64,000 nucleotides of DNA, from NCBI RefSeq assembly GCF_026162625.1, contig NZ_JAOTBD010000007.1, positions 1-64,000 on the forward strand, in the 5' to 3' direction. Shown here piece after piece: positions 8,219-17,149 of this stretch. A model generated the notes under the pieces. That model had not been told where the DNA came from and made no database searches. It worked only from the letters and a program-made list of their open reading frames with translations. The translations under genes were made by a program, and so were the position numbers. This DNA is from Paracoccus beibuensis. GTDB lineage: Bacteria > Pseudomonadota > Alphaproteobacteria > Rhodobacterales > Rhodobacteraceae. Positions within the stretch are counted from its first letter, which is position 1; the number at the start of each line of letters is the position of its first letter.

Positions 8219-9378
8219 TACCCGGCCTCCTGCATCAGCGCCCGCAGGTCGGCTACGCTCAGCCGTGCCGGGTTTGCCTTCATCGACGACGAACTCGCCG
8301 CCGCCTCGGCACTCGCGGCCTGCGCTTCGGCATCTATGCCGAGGGCGGAGAGCGTCGGAAGCCCCTGCTGTCGCGACCACTGCACCAGCAGCCGCGCCGC
8401 CTCTTCGACCGAGGCGTCACGCTGTCCCAACGCCTGGCCGATCCAGGCCCCGACCTCGTTCAACCGTGCCGCCAAAGCGTCATCGGTCACGGCGCGACGG
8501 TTGGCGACCAGCACATGCGGCAGTAGTGCGCCGCAAATGGCGCCATGAGGGGCGCCTGTCATCCCTCCCAGTGGCCCCGCCAGACCGTGCACCGCGCCCA
8601 GTCCCGAATTTGCCAGGGCCAGTCCGCCGCAAAGGCTGACCCAGGCCATGTCGTCACGCGCCTTTGGATCCTCGGACTGCATCAGGCGCACCAGCGCGGA
8701 CAGCCCCCGCGGGATCGCATCGCGGCAGAGCGCGTCGGTCAGCGGGTTCGACTTCGTGCAGATATACGGTTCGATCACCTGCGTGACGGCATCGAGCCCC
8801 GATGCGAGAGTCACCGTCCGCGGACACCCGTCCGTCAACGCCGGATCGACGATGGCCAGACGGGGCAGCATTCGCTGATCGCGCAGGCTGACCTTGCGCG
8901 CACGGTCCGGCACGCCGATCACCGCGTTCCGCGTCACCTCGGCTCCGGTGCCGGCCGTCGTCGGGATGGCCACGAAGGGCAACGGCGGATGGTCCAGCGG
9001 AAGTCCCCGCCCCACCACCTCCAGATGGTCCAGCATCGGCCGTGTCGCCGGCAGCAGGGCGGCGATGGCCTTGCCCGCGTCGACGGCCGCACCGCCGCCC
9101 ATGGCAACGACGACATCGGTGCCAGACGCCGCCCGGACGCCTTGGTCGATCAGCGCCATGTCGGGCTCTCGCGGAACCGTGAAGGATGTCACCGCACAAC
9201 CAGCCCCACGCAAAGCCTGCACCAGCGCTTGGCTGCGCGATGGGTCCCGGCCGTGCACCAGAAGCACCTGCCACCCCAGCGCAACAATCCGCGCCGGAGC
9301 GGCGGCAACCTGACCGCGACCAAAAAGAATCTCGGTCGCGGTGACGAAGGCGAAGGGGCTGGCCACGGGTCGATCCAT
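8218..9378 (-). CDS. Iron-containing (group III) alcohol dehydrogenase
   Basis: Fe-ADH family NAD(P)-dependent dehydrogenase of 386 residues. It shows the nucleotide-binding GGGAAVDAGK near residue 94, the PTTAGTGAEVTRNAV segment, DPALT, and the metal-binding helices SGLDAVTQVIE and VHGLAGPLGG followed by APHGAICG with the expected His ligands. It lies between eryC and eryD within one operon, an insertion relative to the classical eryABCD order. Possible roles are oxidation of erythritol, threitol or a related tetritol, or reduction of an aldehyde by-product. The substrate cannot be told from the sequence. Confidence 0.85.
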   Translation of the reverse strand: MDRPVASPFAFVTATEILFGRGQVAAAPARIVALGWQVLLVHGRDPSRSQALVQALRGAGCAVTSFTVPREPDMALIDQGVRAASGTDVVVAMGGGAAVDAGKAIAALLPATRPMLDHLEVVGRGLPLDHPPLPFVAIPTTAGTGAEVTRNAVIGVPDRARKVSLRDQRMLPRLAIVDPALTDGCPRTVTLASGLDAVTQVIEPYICTKSNPLTDALCRDAIPRGLSALVRLMQSEDPKARDDMAWVSLCGGLALANSGLGAVHGLAGPLGGMTGAPHGAICGALLPHVLVANRRAVTDDALAARLNEVGAWIGQALGQRDASVEEAARLLVQWSRQQGLPTLSALGIDAEAQAASAEAAASSSSMKANPARLSVADLRALMQEAG

Positions 9379-9390
9379 CGTTGATGACGC

Positions 9391-10323
9391 TCAGATATTC
9401 AGCTTATCGGCCCCCGTGTCGACATACGGCGCCCAGAAGGCGACACTTTCAGCAATCTGAGCGATCACCTGCCGGTCGTTCGGCTCCCGCTCCTTGAAGC
9501 TCAGTTCCAGGCAGATCTCGTTGTCTTGGGCCCCGCCCTCGGCGAAGGCGGCCAGCAGGGGTCCGGGCTGGATGCGGCCCTTGGCGTTGAACTCGGCAGT
9601 GAAGGGCCGATGGCCGCCCTTGTCCATCAGAGACTGCTTGATGTGGATGATGGGGCTTGCCTTCGGCACCGCCCGCGCCCAGGCATAGGGGTCCAGGTCG
9701 TCGGGATCGGCGCTGGTCACGTCGCCATGGTCGATGTCAGCCATCATCCACATGGGGATCGCCATGTCGGCCGCCGTCAGCCGATCCTGCAGTGCCATGG
9801 CCTCGGCGATCGTTTCGCCGAATTCCCGGCCGATGCTCATCGGTTCCCAGAAGACGTATTCCAGTCCGGCTGCTCGGCCATGCTCGGCCACCTCGGCCCA
9901 GCAGTCGATGGCGATGCGGGTCAGGTCCTCGCGCCGCGCGGGATCGTCGAAGTCGCGATAGGTGAAGATCGCGAACTGTGTGCCGACGCTGCGCCCGCCC
10001 AGGTCGGCGGTGATGTCGGCAAACGTCTTGAACCAGTCGACATAGTAGCGGCGCACATCAGCGTCCGGATGTCCGAAGTGATTAAGCCGCCCATAAGGGC
10101 CGGTCATGCCGCTGGTCACGCGCACACCGGTGCGGTCCAGCGCGCAGCCCATGTTGCGCGTCAGGCGGCGGATCACCGGGGCCGGCCAGCCGGGGTTGAT
10201 GAATTCGTGCGTCAGCTGCAGGTCGCGGATGCGCAGGTCGCGGGCGACCGTGTCGATCAGATCGTCGGGCTCCGCGAAACGGTTGACCAGCGGGTTGGTG
10301 TTCAGGGACAGGGTCAGGGGCAT
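9391..10323 (-). CDS. eryC: L-3-tetrulose-4-phosphate racemase/epimerase EryC
   Basis: Sugar phosphate isomerase/epimerase-like TIM-barrel protein of 310 residues. In Brucella and rhizobia EryC converts L-3-tetrulose-4-phosphate to the D form. Visible features are the N-terminal LSLNTNPLVNRF, the region GLEYVFWEPMSIGREF near residue 180, and MMADIDHGDV, which supply the acidic and His metal ligands of AP-endonuclease-2-like barrels. The start at 10323 follows a GAAAGGA site; an upstream in-frame ATG at 10377 would overlap eryB and was rejected. It lies 10 nt after eryB and 12 nt before the dehydrogenase gene. Confidence 0.88.
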   Translation of the reverse strand: MPLTLSLNTNPLVNRFAEPDDLIDTVARDLRIRDLQLTHEFINPGWPAPVIRRLTRNMGCALDRTGVRVTSGMTGPYGRLNHFGHPDADVRRYYVDWFKTFADITADLGGRSVGTQFAIFTYRDFDDPARREDLTRIAIDCWAEVAEHGRAAGLEYVFWEPMSIGREFGETIAEAMALQDRLTAADMAIPMWMMADIDHGDVTSADPDDLDPYAWARAVPKASPIIHIKQSLMDKGGHRPFTAEFNAKGRIQPGPLLAAFAEGGAQDNEICLELSFKEREPNDRQVIAQIAESVAFWAPYVDTGADKLNI

Positions 10324-10333
10324 CGGGGTCCTT

Positions 10334-11845
10334 TCAGGCAGCCTGCGCCAGGTCTGAAGCGTTGAACCAGTCGGCAAAGGCCGCCTGCTGGTCGTCGGTC
10401 AGGTGCAGGTAGTGCTTGGTGCGGCGCTTCAGGATATCTTCGGGCGTCTGCGCCCATTCCTTTGCGACCAGGTACCGCGCCTCGGCCTCGTAGAACTGAC
10501 CGCCGAAGTGGCGTCCCAGGCCCGACAGGGTCATCGCCCCGGCCACCACGTCGCGCGTCCGCGTGCCATAGAGGTGGCCATAGTGCTGGACCAGCGGGCG
10601 CGGCATCCACGGGTAAAGTTCTCTCAGCAGGTTGGCGAAGCTTTCGAAATCGGCATTCGGAATGTCGCCGCCCGGCAGCGGCGCCTCTCCCGTCCATTCC
10701 GACCCCATCTTCGGGAACACGCCCTTCAGACGGTTCATGCCGCGTTCGGCCAGTTCGCGGAACGTGGTGATCTTGCCGCCGAAGACGTTCATCAGCGGCG
10801 CACCGCCCGTCCGGTCCAGGTCGAAGACATAGTCGCGCGTCACCGCCGACGGATTGCCCTGCCCGTCGTCGAACAGCGGCCTGACCCCCGAGAACGTCTG
10901 CAACACGTCCTGCCGCCGCAGCTTTTCCTTGAAGTAGCGGTTGACGGCGGCCAGCAGGTACTCGATCTCGGATTCGTCGGCCTGCACGTCCTCGGCCCGG
11001 CCCTCATAGGCGATGTCGGTGGTGCCGATCAGCGCCTTGTCGCCCTCGTAGGGGTTGATGAAGATCACCCGCTTGTCGTGGTTCTGGACAAGATAGGCGT
11101 GGTTGCCCGCCCACCATTTCGGCACGATGATGTGGCTGCCCTTGACCAGGCGCACGTTGCGGGTGGAATTCGACCCGGCGACCCGGGTGATGAAGTCGCT
11201 GACCCAGGGACCCGCGCAATTGACCACGCAGCGGGCGCGGAAGATGCGCTCCTCTCCGGTCGCCTCGTTCCTGGTGGTGACGGTCCAGGCGCCGTCCTCG
11301 CGCCGGGCCGAGGTGCAGGCGCTGCGGGTCAGCACGGTTGCGCCGCGCTCGGCCGCGTCGACTGCGTTCAGCACCACCAGACGCGAATCATCCACCCAGC
11401 AGTCGCTGTATTCGAAGCCCTTGTGGTACTTGCGCAGCAACGGCGCGCCTTCGGGCGCTCGGTGCAGGTCCAGCGTGCGCGTGCCTGGCAGCCGCTTGCG
11501 ACCACCGAGGTTGTCGTAAAGAAACAGCCCCAGCCGCACCAGCCAGGCGGGTCGGTCGTCGGGGCTGTGCGGCAGCACGAAGCGCATCGGCCAGATGATG
11601 TGCGGGGCGCTGTTCATCAGCACCTCGCGCTCGATCAGTGCCTCTCGGACCAAGCGGAACTCATGGTATTCCAGGTAGCGCAGGCCACCATGGACCAGCT
11701 TGCCGGAGCGGGATGAGGTGCCCTGCGCCAAGTCGTCCTTTTCGCACAGCACGACAGATAGGCCGCGCCCGGCCGCGTCACGGGCGACGCCTGCACCGTT
11801 GATGCCGCCGCCGATCACGAACAGGTCGATCGTTTCCTGGGTCAT
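10334..11845 (-). CDS. eryB: L-erythritol-4-phosphate dehydrogenase EryB (GlpD family)
   Basis: FAD-dependent membrane-associated dehydrogenase related to glycerol-3-phosphate dehydrogenase, 503 residues. EryB oxidises L-erythritol-4-phosphate to L-3-tetrulose-4-phosphate and passes electrons to the respiratory chain. The FAD-binding GGGINGAGVARDAAGRG is at about residues 12-28, followed by SSRSGKLVHGGLRYLE, VKGSHIIVPK and a C-terminal GlpD cap. Its ATG lies 1 nt after the eryA stop. Assignment to EryB rather than GlpD comes from the position between eryA and eryC. Confidence 0.9.
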   Translation of the reverse strand: MTQETIDLFVIGGGINGAGVARDAAGRGLSVVLCEKDDLAQGTSSRSGKLVHGGLRYLEYHEFRLVREALIEREVLMNSAPHIIWPMRFVLPHSPDDRPAWLVRLGLFLYDNLGGRKRLPGTRTLDLHRAPEGAPLLRKYHKGFEYSDCWVDDSRLVVLNAVDAAERGATVLTRSACTSARREDGAWTVTTRNEATGEERIFRARCVVNCAGPWVSDFITRVAGSNSTRNVRLVKGSHIIVPKWWAGNHAYLVQNHDKRVIFINPYEGDKALIGTTDIAYEGRAEDVQADESEIEYLLAAVNRYFKEKLRRQDVLQTFSGVRPLFDDGQGNPSAVTRDYVFDLDRTGGAPLMNVFGGKITTFRELAERGMNRLKGVFPKMGSEWTGEAPLPGGDIPNADFESFANLLRELYPWMPRPLVQHYGHLYGTRTRDVVAGAMTLSGLGRHFGGQFYEAEARYLVAKEWAQTPEDILKRRTKHYLHLTDDQQAAFADWFNASDLAQAA

Positions 11846-11846
11846 C

Positions 11847-13433
11847 TCATTCTCCTGTCGTTGTCTCGCGCAGCCGGGCCAGCCTGTCCCAGACGGGCGG
11901 CATCGCGGCGCGGGTCGCGGTGAAGGCCGGGAACATCCGGTCGTAACGTTGCGCCAAGGCGGGATCGGGCTGTTCCGCCGCGCCTAGAAGCGGCGTCACC
12001 CATTCGGCAACGCAGGCGTCCATGTCGGAATAGGCGCCGATGGCCACGGCGGCCATCATCGCGGCACCCGCCGCCCCGGCCTCGTCGCGCTCCGACACTC
12101 GCACCGGCGCGTTGAGGCAGGCTGACAGCATGCCGCGCAGCGCGGGCGACCGTGCGGCCCCGCCCGTCAGGCGCAGTTCGGATGGCAAGGGTCCCATGGC
12201 GGCATAGCAGTCGCGCATCGACATTCCCAGCCCCTCGGCCACGGCCCGGACAAGATCGGGATAGCGGTGCCCCGCCGACAGCCCGGCAAAGCCTGCCCTC
12301 GCGTCCGCGTTGACGAACGGCCCCCGCTCGCCCGCATCCGAGATATAGGGATGATAGAGGATCTGCCCCGGCTTCGCCTGCGCCAGCCAGCCCTCCAGAT
12401 GCGCAACGAGGTCGCGATGCGTCACCGCCTGCCCCATGTCGGACATGATCCCGGCGGCGATGGACAACACCCAGTCCAGGTTCAGCGTCGCCGCCATGTT
12501 GGTCTGTACCTGCGTGACGACGCCCGGAACCGGCAGGCAGATCACATAGCCGGTGCCGTGATCGTTCAGGTGCACCCGGTCCGAGGGCACCGCCCGCAGG
12601 TGGACGCCCGTCGATCCCACGGTCGAACAGGCCACGTCGCCGGCCCCGCCGACCACGCCCGCACCCATTGCGGTCATGACCATGTCGACATAGCCCAGGC
12701 TGACGGGCGTTCCCGCCAAAAGCCCCGTCTGGCGGGCAGCACCGGCGGTCAGCGGGTAGGTGATCTGCGTGCCGTCGATGATCTGGGGCAGCAGGTGGCG
12801 CCGGGCGGCAAGGCCCAGCGCCTCGATTACGGTGTCGTCGTAGCGGCGCGTGCGAAAATCGCCGAAGGTGAAACTCGCCTCGGACGGGTCGGTCGCGCGC
12901 ACCCCTGTCAGGTTCAGATAAAGCCAGTCCTTGCAGTGCAGCGCGACCTCGGCCCGGTCCAGCAGGTCGGGATGGTGCGCATCCATATGCGCCATCTGCG
13001 CGCCCTGCTGGCAGGTGTTCAGCCCGGTGCCCGTCGCTTCGAACCGGACGCGGTTCAGGGGACCGCCCGCCAGCCGCGCGACCGTCGGCGCAGCGCGGGC
13101 GTCCAGCCACAGCCAGGCATCGCCTACGGGACCGTCGCGGCCGACAAGCCAGGTGCCGTCGCCCTGTGCGGTCACCGACAGGGCGGCCGCCCGCGCTGCC
13201 AGGTCCGGCACCTTGTCGCCAAGCCCCCGCAGCGCAGAGGCGCAATCTGCCCATGTCTGCTCCAGCCCCTGAACGGCCGAGCCGTCGGGGCCGGCAATGT
13301 AACGGTTCGTGACCGAAGCGGCGCCGATCTGGCGCCCGGACAGGGTAAATGCCACGGCCTTGATGACCGAGGTTCCCGCGTCGATGCCGATCAGGACATC
13401 GCGCCCGTCGACCGGTGCGCCGCTTGGTGTCAT
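11847..13433 (-). CDS. eryA: Erythritol kinase EryA (FGGY family)
   Basis: ATP-dependent kinase forming L-erythritol-4-phosphate, the entry step. The 528-residue FGGY-type product has the phosphate-1 loop IGIDAGTSVIKAVAF at about 15-29, the phosphate-2/adenosine region STVGSTGVH near the middle, and ELRLTGGAARSP near residue 435. The start at 13433 has a strong AAGGAGG site; an ATG at 13472 extends into leader sequence and was rejected. It is the first gene of eryA-eryB-eryC-adh-eryD and diverges from the transporter operon. Confidence 0.9.
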   Translation of the reverse strand: MTPSGAPVDGRDVLIGIDAGTSVIKAVAFTLSGRQIGAASVTNRYIAGPDGSAVQGLEQTWADCASALRGLGDKVPDLAARAAALSVTAQGDGTWLVGRDGPVGDAWLWLDARAAPTVARLAGGPLNRVRFEATGTGLNTCQQGAQMAHMDAHHPDLLDRAEVALHCKDWLYLNLTGVRATDPSEASFTFGDFRTRRYDDTVIEALGLAARRHLLPQIIDGTQITYPLTAGAARQTGLLAGTPVSLGYVDMVMTAMGAGVVGGAGDVACSTVGSTGVHLRAVPSDRVHLNDHGTGYVICLPVPGVVTQVQTNMAATLNLDWVLSIAAGIMSDMGQAVTHRDLVAHLEGWLAQAKPGQILYHPYISDAGERGPFVNADARAGFAGLSAGHRYPDLVRAVAEGLGMSMRDCYAAMGPLPSELRLTGGAARSPALRGMLSACLNAPVRVSERDEAGAAGAAMMAAVAIGAYSDMDACVAEWVTPLLGAAEQPDPALAQRYDRMFPAFTATRAAMPPVWDRLARLRETTTGE

Positions 13434-13838
13434 CACCCCTCCTTCTGCGGGCAAGCGCCACGCATCCTTCATTCGACTTATAACACGGCGATCTCACATG
13501 ACATGCATTTTTTTACGGACACAGCAATTTATTTCAGTTAGAGTCACCTGATACAGCGCCCGAACGACCGCAGGAACAGGCGGTTCCATCGCTGACCGAT
13601 CGGAGGGGAGGCCGGTCCTGATGAACAAGGTTCCCGGAACACGTCGGCACATCCGCCTGTCGTCTGCAAGGCGACAGGGCGATCAGGTGCCGCCGCAACC
13701 CCATGCGGGTGACGTGGTGCATCCATATGCTCAAGCTCGCTCTTGCCTCACGGCGTCGGTCGCACGAACCTTGTGCGAGATGACGGTGTTCGGCGCCTGC
13801 CCGACTACTCCCACCCCCTGCCAGTCCGAGGCCAGACC
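13434..13838. promoter_or_regulatory. Divergent promoter region between eryA and the erythritol transporter operon
   Basis: The 405-nt gap has an AT-rich core at about 13,480-13,550 that probably contains both promoters. It also holds two GTTCC/GGAAC palindromes, GGAAC-N5-GTTCC at 13573-13587 and GTTCCCGGAAC at 13630-13640, which are candidate operators on the transporter side. No gene is seen; the short frame starting at 13621 does not resemble a protein family. Confidence 0.45.
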
Positions 13839-14492
13839 ATGACCATGTCCGCCCCCGCCCCCAAGGCCCCAGCTTCGTCGCGCCGTGGCCTCTACCTGTC
13901 GTTGATCCTGGGCGCCGCCGTCCTGGGCGCCATCGCGCTCGACACGACCGTGGTGCGCGTCGGTTCGGAATCGGACGTGCGCCAGCAGGCGTTTTCCCCC
14001 GATGCCTATGGCGCCGAGGCATTTCCGCGCATCCGTGACGTCGTGATCGAACGGGCCGTGCCCGCGACTGATCTGGCTGCCGCCATCGGTGCCGACCAGG
14101 AGGCCGCCGTCGCGGAATACGGCACCCCCGCCTCGACCGGGGCGATCATGATGACGACCGTGACGGGCGTTGCGGGAGAACCGCGCGCCGGCGTCTATCC
14201 CCTGACCGTCGATGGCCTGCCCGAGGATCTGACCGTTCGCGTTCAGACAGGCCCGGCGATCAATGGCACCGACCTTCGCGACGCGCCGGGCGACATCGCC
14301 TTTGGCGAGTTCAAGAACCAAATCGAATACCAGGACGCCGGGTCGGGCATCAACCGCGCCATGGCGGCCGAGGTGCTGGCGCCGATCGACACGGCAAACC
14401 TAACCGGCAAGCAAGTCACCGTCACCGGCGCGTTCCGCCTGATCAACCCGCGCAACTGGATGATCACCCCCGTCGCGATGGAGGTCCAATGA
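13839..14492 (+). CDS. DUF2291 periplasmic protein of the erythritol transporter operon
   Basis: A 217-residue protein with one N-terminal membrane anchor (GLYLSLILGAAVLGAIAL, about 17-34) and an extracytoplasmic remainder, matching the DUF2291 family that travels with RbsA/RbsC-type sugar importers. Its function is unknown. The stop overlaps the next gene's ATG by 4 nt, so it is translated with the ATPase. The chosen start follows a GAGGCCAGACC stretch; a second Met three residues in is equally possible, and an ATG at 13743 is too far upstream. Confidence 0.7.
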   Translation: MTMSAPAPKAPASSRRGLYLSLILGAAVLGAIALDTTVVRVGSESDVRQQAFSPDAYGAEAFPRIRDVVIERAVPATDLAAAIGADQEAAVAEYGTPASTGAIMMTTVTGVAGEPRAGVYPLTVDGLPEDLTVRVQTGPAINGTDLRDAPGDIAFGEFKNQIEYQDAGSGINRAMAAEVLAPIDTANLTGKQVTVTGAFRLINPRNWMITPVAMEVQ

Positions 14493-16006
14493 CCCGCGAG
14501 ACCACAGACGAAGTCGTCCTCGCCGCCCGCAACGTCGCCAAGTCCTATGGCCAGGTGCATGCGCTGAAGGGCGTCAACTTCGACATCCATCGCGGCCAGG
14601 TCACCACCCTGTTTGGCGAAAACGGCGCGGGCAAGTCCACGCTGATGAAGATCCTGTCGGGCGTGATCCAGCCGACCACCGGACAGATCGTGCTGGACGG
14701 GCAGCCGGTGGCCTTCGCCAATGCAAATGACGCGCGCGACCGGGGGATTTCCATCATCCATCAGGAACTGTCGCTGGCCCCGAACCTGTCGGTGCGCGAC
14801 AACATCTTCATGGGCCGAGAGATCAAGGGCCCCACCGGCGTCGACTTCGCCGAGGAGGAACGCCAGGTCCGCGCCCTGATGGAGGAGCTGGAGGAAGACA
14901 TCCACCCGCTAACCCCGGTCGAGGACCTGCGCCTCGGCCAGCAGCAGATCGTCGAGATCGCCCGCGCCTTGTCGGTGGACAGCCGCATCCTGATCATGGA
15001 CGAACCGACCAGCGCGCTGTCGGCATCCGAGGTCGAGGTGCTGTTCAAGGTGATCCGCGACCTGACCGCCAAGGGCGTCAGCATCGTCTATATCTCGCAC
15101 CACCTGGAAGAGGCGCTGACCATCACCGACCACGCCGTGGTGCTGCGCGACGGCAACATGACCGCCTATGCCCCGCGGGCCGAGATCGACCTCGACTGGA
15201 TCGTGCGCAACATGGTGGGCGAGAACTATGACCTAGGATCGCCCCCGCAGACCATGATCGGCAAGGTTGCCCTGTCGATCCGCGACCTGTCGGTGCCGGA
15301 CACGACCGGGCAGGACCTGGTGCGCGGCATGAACCTGAACGTCCGCGAAGGCGAGATCGTCTGCATCTATGGCCTGATGGGCGCCGGCCGGACCGAACTG
15401 CTGGAAACCGTCGCCGGCCGGCTGTCGGCGTCGGGCGGGGAAATCGTGCTGGAAGGGCACGAGATATCGCACCTGTCCATCGCCGAACGCATCGCCCGTG
15501 GGCTGGCCTTGGTTCCCGAGGATCGACAGCGCGACGGCCTGGTCCAGACCATGAGCGTCGGTCAGAACCTGTCGCTGGCCTCGATCGGGCGCTTCACGCG
15601 CGGGATGTTCACCAGCCGCCGCGACGAACGGCAGCTGATCGACGATTCGATCCGGCAGGTGACGGTCAAGACATCAGGCGGCCATGCCGCCATCGGGTCG
15701 CTGTCCGGCGGCAACCAGCAGAAAGTCGTGATCGGCAAGATCCTCGCGACACAGCCCCGCGTCATTTTGCTGGACGAACCGTCGCGCGGCATCGACATCG
15801 GCGCCAAGGCCGAGGTCTTCAGGCTGCTGGCCGAAGGCGCGCGGCAGGGGCTGGCGGTCATCTATTCGACCTCCGAAGTCAGCGAGTGCCTGTCCATCGC
15901 GCACCGCATCATCGTCATGCACAAGGGCCGCATCTCGGCCGAATTCGACAGCAGCGTTTCCAAGGAAAAGATCATGGCCGCCTCGGGCGAGTCCGTGGCC
16001 GCCTGA
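14489..16006 (+). CDS. eryE: Erythritol ABC importer, double ATP-binding protein (EryE-like)
   Basis: RbsA/XylG-type ATPase of 505 residues with two ABC domains. The first has Walker A GENGAGKST near residue 48 and Walker B ILIMDEPTSAL. The second has GLMGAGRTE as an altered Walker A, signature SLSGGNQQK and Walker B VILLDEPSRGID. It energises inward transport through the adjacent permease. Specificity for erythritol is inferred from the diverging eryABC operon and the same arrangement in rhizobia. Confidence 0.88.
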   Translation: MTRETTDEVVLAARNVAKSYGQVHALKGVNFDIHRGQVTTLFGENGAGKSTLMKILSGVIQPTTGQIVLDGQPVAFANANDARDRGISIIHQELSLAPNLSVRDNIFMGREIKGPTGVDFAEEERQVRALMEELEEDIHPLTPVEDLRLGQQQIVEIARALSVDSRILIMDEPTSALSASEVEVLFKVIRDLTAKGVSIVYISHHLEEALTITDHAVVLRDGNMTAYAPRAEIDLDWIVRNMVGENYDLGSPPQTMIGKVALSIRDLSVPDTTGQDLVRGMNLNVREGEIVCIYGLMGAGRTELLETVAGRLSASGGEIVLEGHEISHLSIAERIARGLALVPEDRQRDGLVQTMSVGQNLSLASIGRFTRGMFTSRRDERQLIDDSIRQVTVKTSGGHAAIGSLSGGNQQKVVIGKILATQPRVILLDEPSRGIDIGAKAEVFRLLAEGARQGLAVIYSTSEVSECLSIAHRIIVMHKGRISAEFDSSVSKEKIMAASGESVAA

Positions 16007-16025
16007 GACCGCGAGGGAGGAACCC

Positions 16026-17063
16026 ATGTCCGCAACCACCACCACCGCCCCCGCGAAAGGCCGCCAGATGAACATCGGCCGCCTGCTGCTGGAGGGGCGC
16101 GCCTTTTTCGCCCTGATCGCCATCATCGCGGTCTTTTCCTTCCTGTCGCCGAACTACTTCACGCTTGGCAACTTCCTGATCATGTCCAGCCAGGTTGCGA
16201 TCTTCGGCATCCTGTCCGTGGGCATGCTGCTGGTGATCCTGAACGGCGGCATCGACCTGTCGGTGGGATCCATCCTTGCGCTGGCGGGCGTCTGCGCCGG
16301 CGCCATGATGCAGGGGATCGAGATCGACGCGCTTGGCGTCATCCTCTACCCGCCGGTCTGGGCGGTCGTGGTGCTGACGCTATGCGTGGGCGCGGCGGTC
16401 GGCGCGGTGAACGGCGTACTGGTCGCCTTCTTCAAGGTTCCGCCCTTCGTCGCCACGCTCGGCGTCATGTACGTGGCGCGGGGTGTCGCGCTGCTGATGA
16501 CGAACGGGCTGACCTACAACAACCTCCGCGGTTCCGAGGAACTGGGTAACACCGGCTTCAACTGGCTGGGTTTCTATCGCCTCGGGGGGGTGCCGATCAG
16601 CGTGATCGTCCTGGCGGTGATTGCCATCGCAGCGGGGCTGATGCTGCAGCGGTCGGCCTTCGGGCGCTGGCTCTATGCCTCGGGCGGGAACGAACGTGCG
16701 GCTGAACTGTCGGGTGTGCCGGTCAAGCGGGTCAAGATCACCGTCTATGTCGTGTCCGGCATGCTGGCCGCCGTCGCGGGCCTTGTGCTGGCCTCGCAGC
16801 TGACCTCGGCCGGGCCGACGGCGGGGATGACCTATGAACTGACGGCCATTGCCGCGGTCGTGATCGGCGGCGCGGCCCTGACGGGCGGGCGCGGCAACGT
16901 GCGCGGCACGATGCTGGGCGCTTTCGTGATCGGCTTCCTGTCGGCGGGCCTGGTGATCATCGGCGTCAGTTCGTATTGGCAGACGGTCTTCACCGGTGCG
17001 GTGATCGTTCTGGCCGTGCTGATGAACTCGCTTCAATACGGCGGCGGCGCCCGCAAGGGCTGA
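16026..17063 (+). CDS. eryF: Erythritol ABC importer, permease (EryF-like)
   Basis: RbsC/BPD_transp_2-type inner-membrane permease of 345 residues with many hydrophobic helices. The conserved GGIDLSVGSILALAG falls near residue 75, and the EAA-like cytoplasmic loop region GGNERAAELSGVPVKRVK near residue 220 contacts the ATPase. It starts 19 nt after the ATPase gene with a GAGGGAGGAACCC site. A second in-frame ATG 42 nt downstream would also give a full permease. Confidence 0.87.
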   Translation: MSATTTTAPAKGRQMNIGRLLLEGRAFFALIAIIAVFSFLSPNYFTLGNFLIMSSQVAIFGILSVGMLLVILNGGIDLSVGSILALAGVCAGAMMQGIEIDALGVILYPPVWAVVVLTLCVGAAVGAVNGVLVAFFKVPPFVATLGVMYVARGVALLMTNGLTYNNLRGSEELGNTGFNWLGFYRLGGVPISVIVLAVIAIAAGLMLQRSAFGRWLYASGGNERAAELSGVPVKRVKITVYVVSGMLAAVAGLVLASQLTSAGPTAGMTYELTAIAAVVIGGAALTGGRGNVRGTMLGAFVIGFLSAGLVIIGVSSYWQTVFTGAVIVLAVLMNSLQYGGGARKG

Positions 17064-17149
17064 CCCCGCATCCGGAATTCGCCCCGGGCCGGGCAGGCCC
17101 GCGGCGGGAACGCTGCCCAAGCGGCACAACCACCCAAAGGGAGAGAGAG

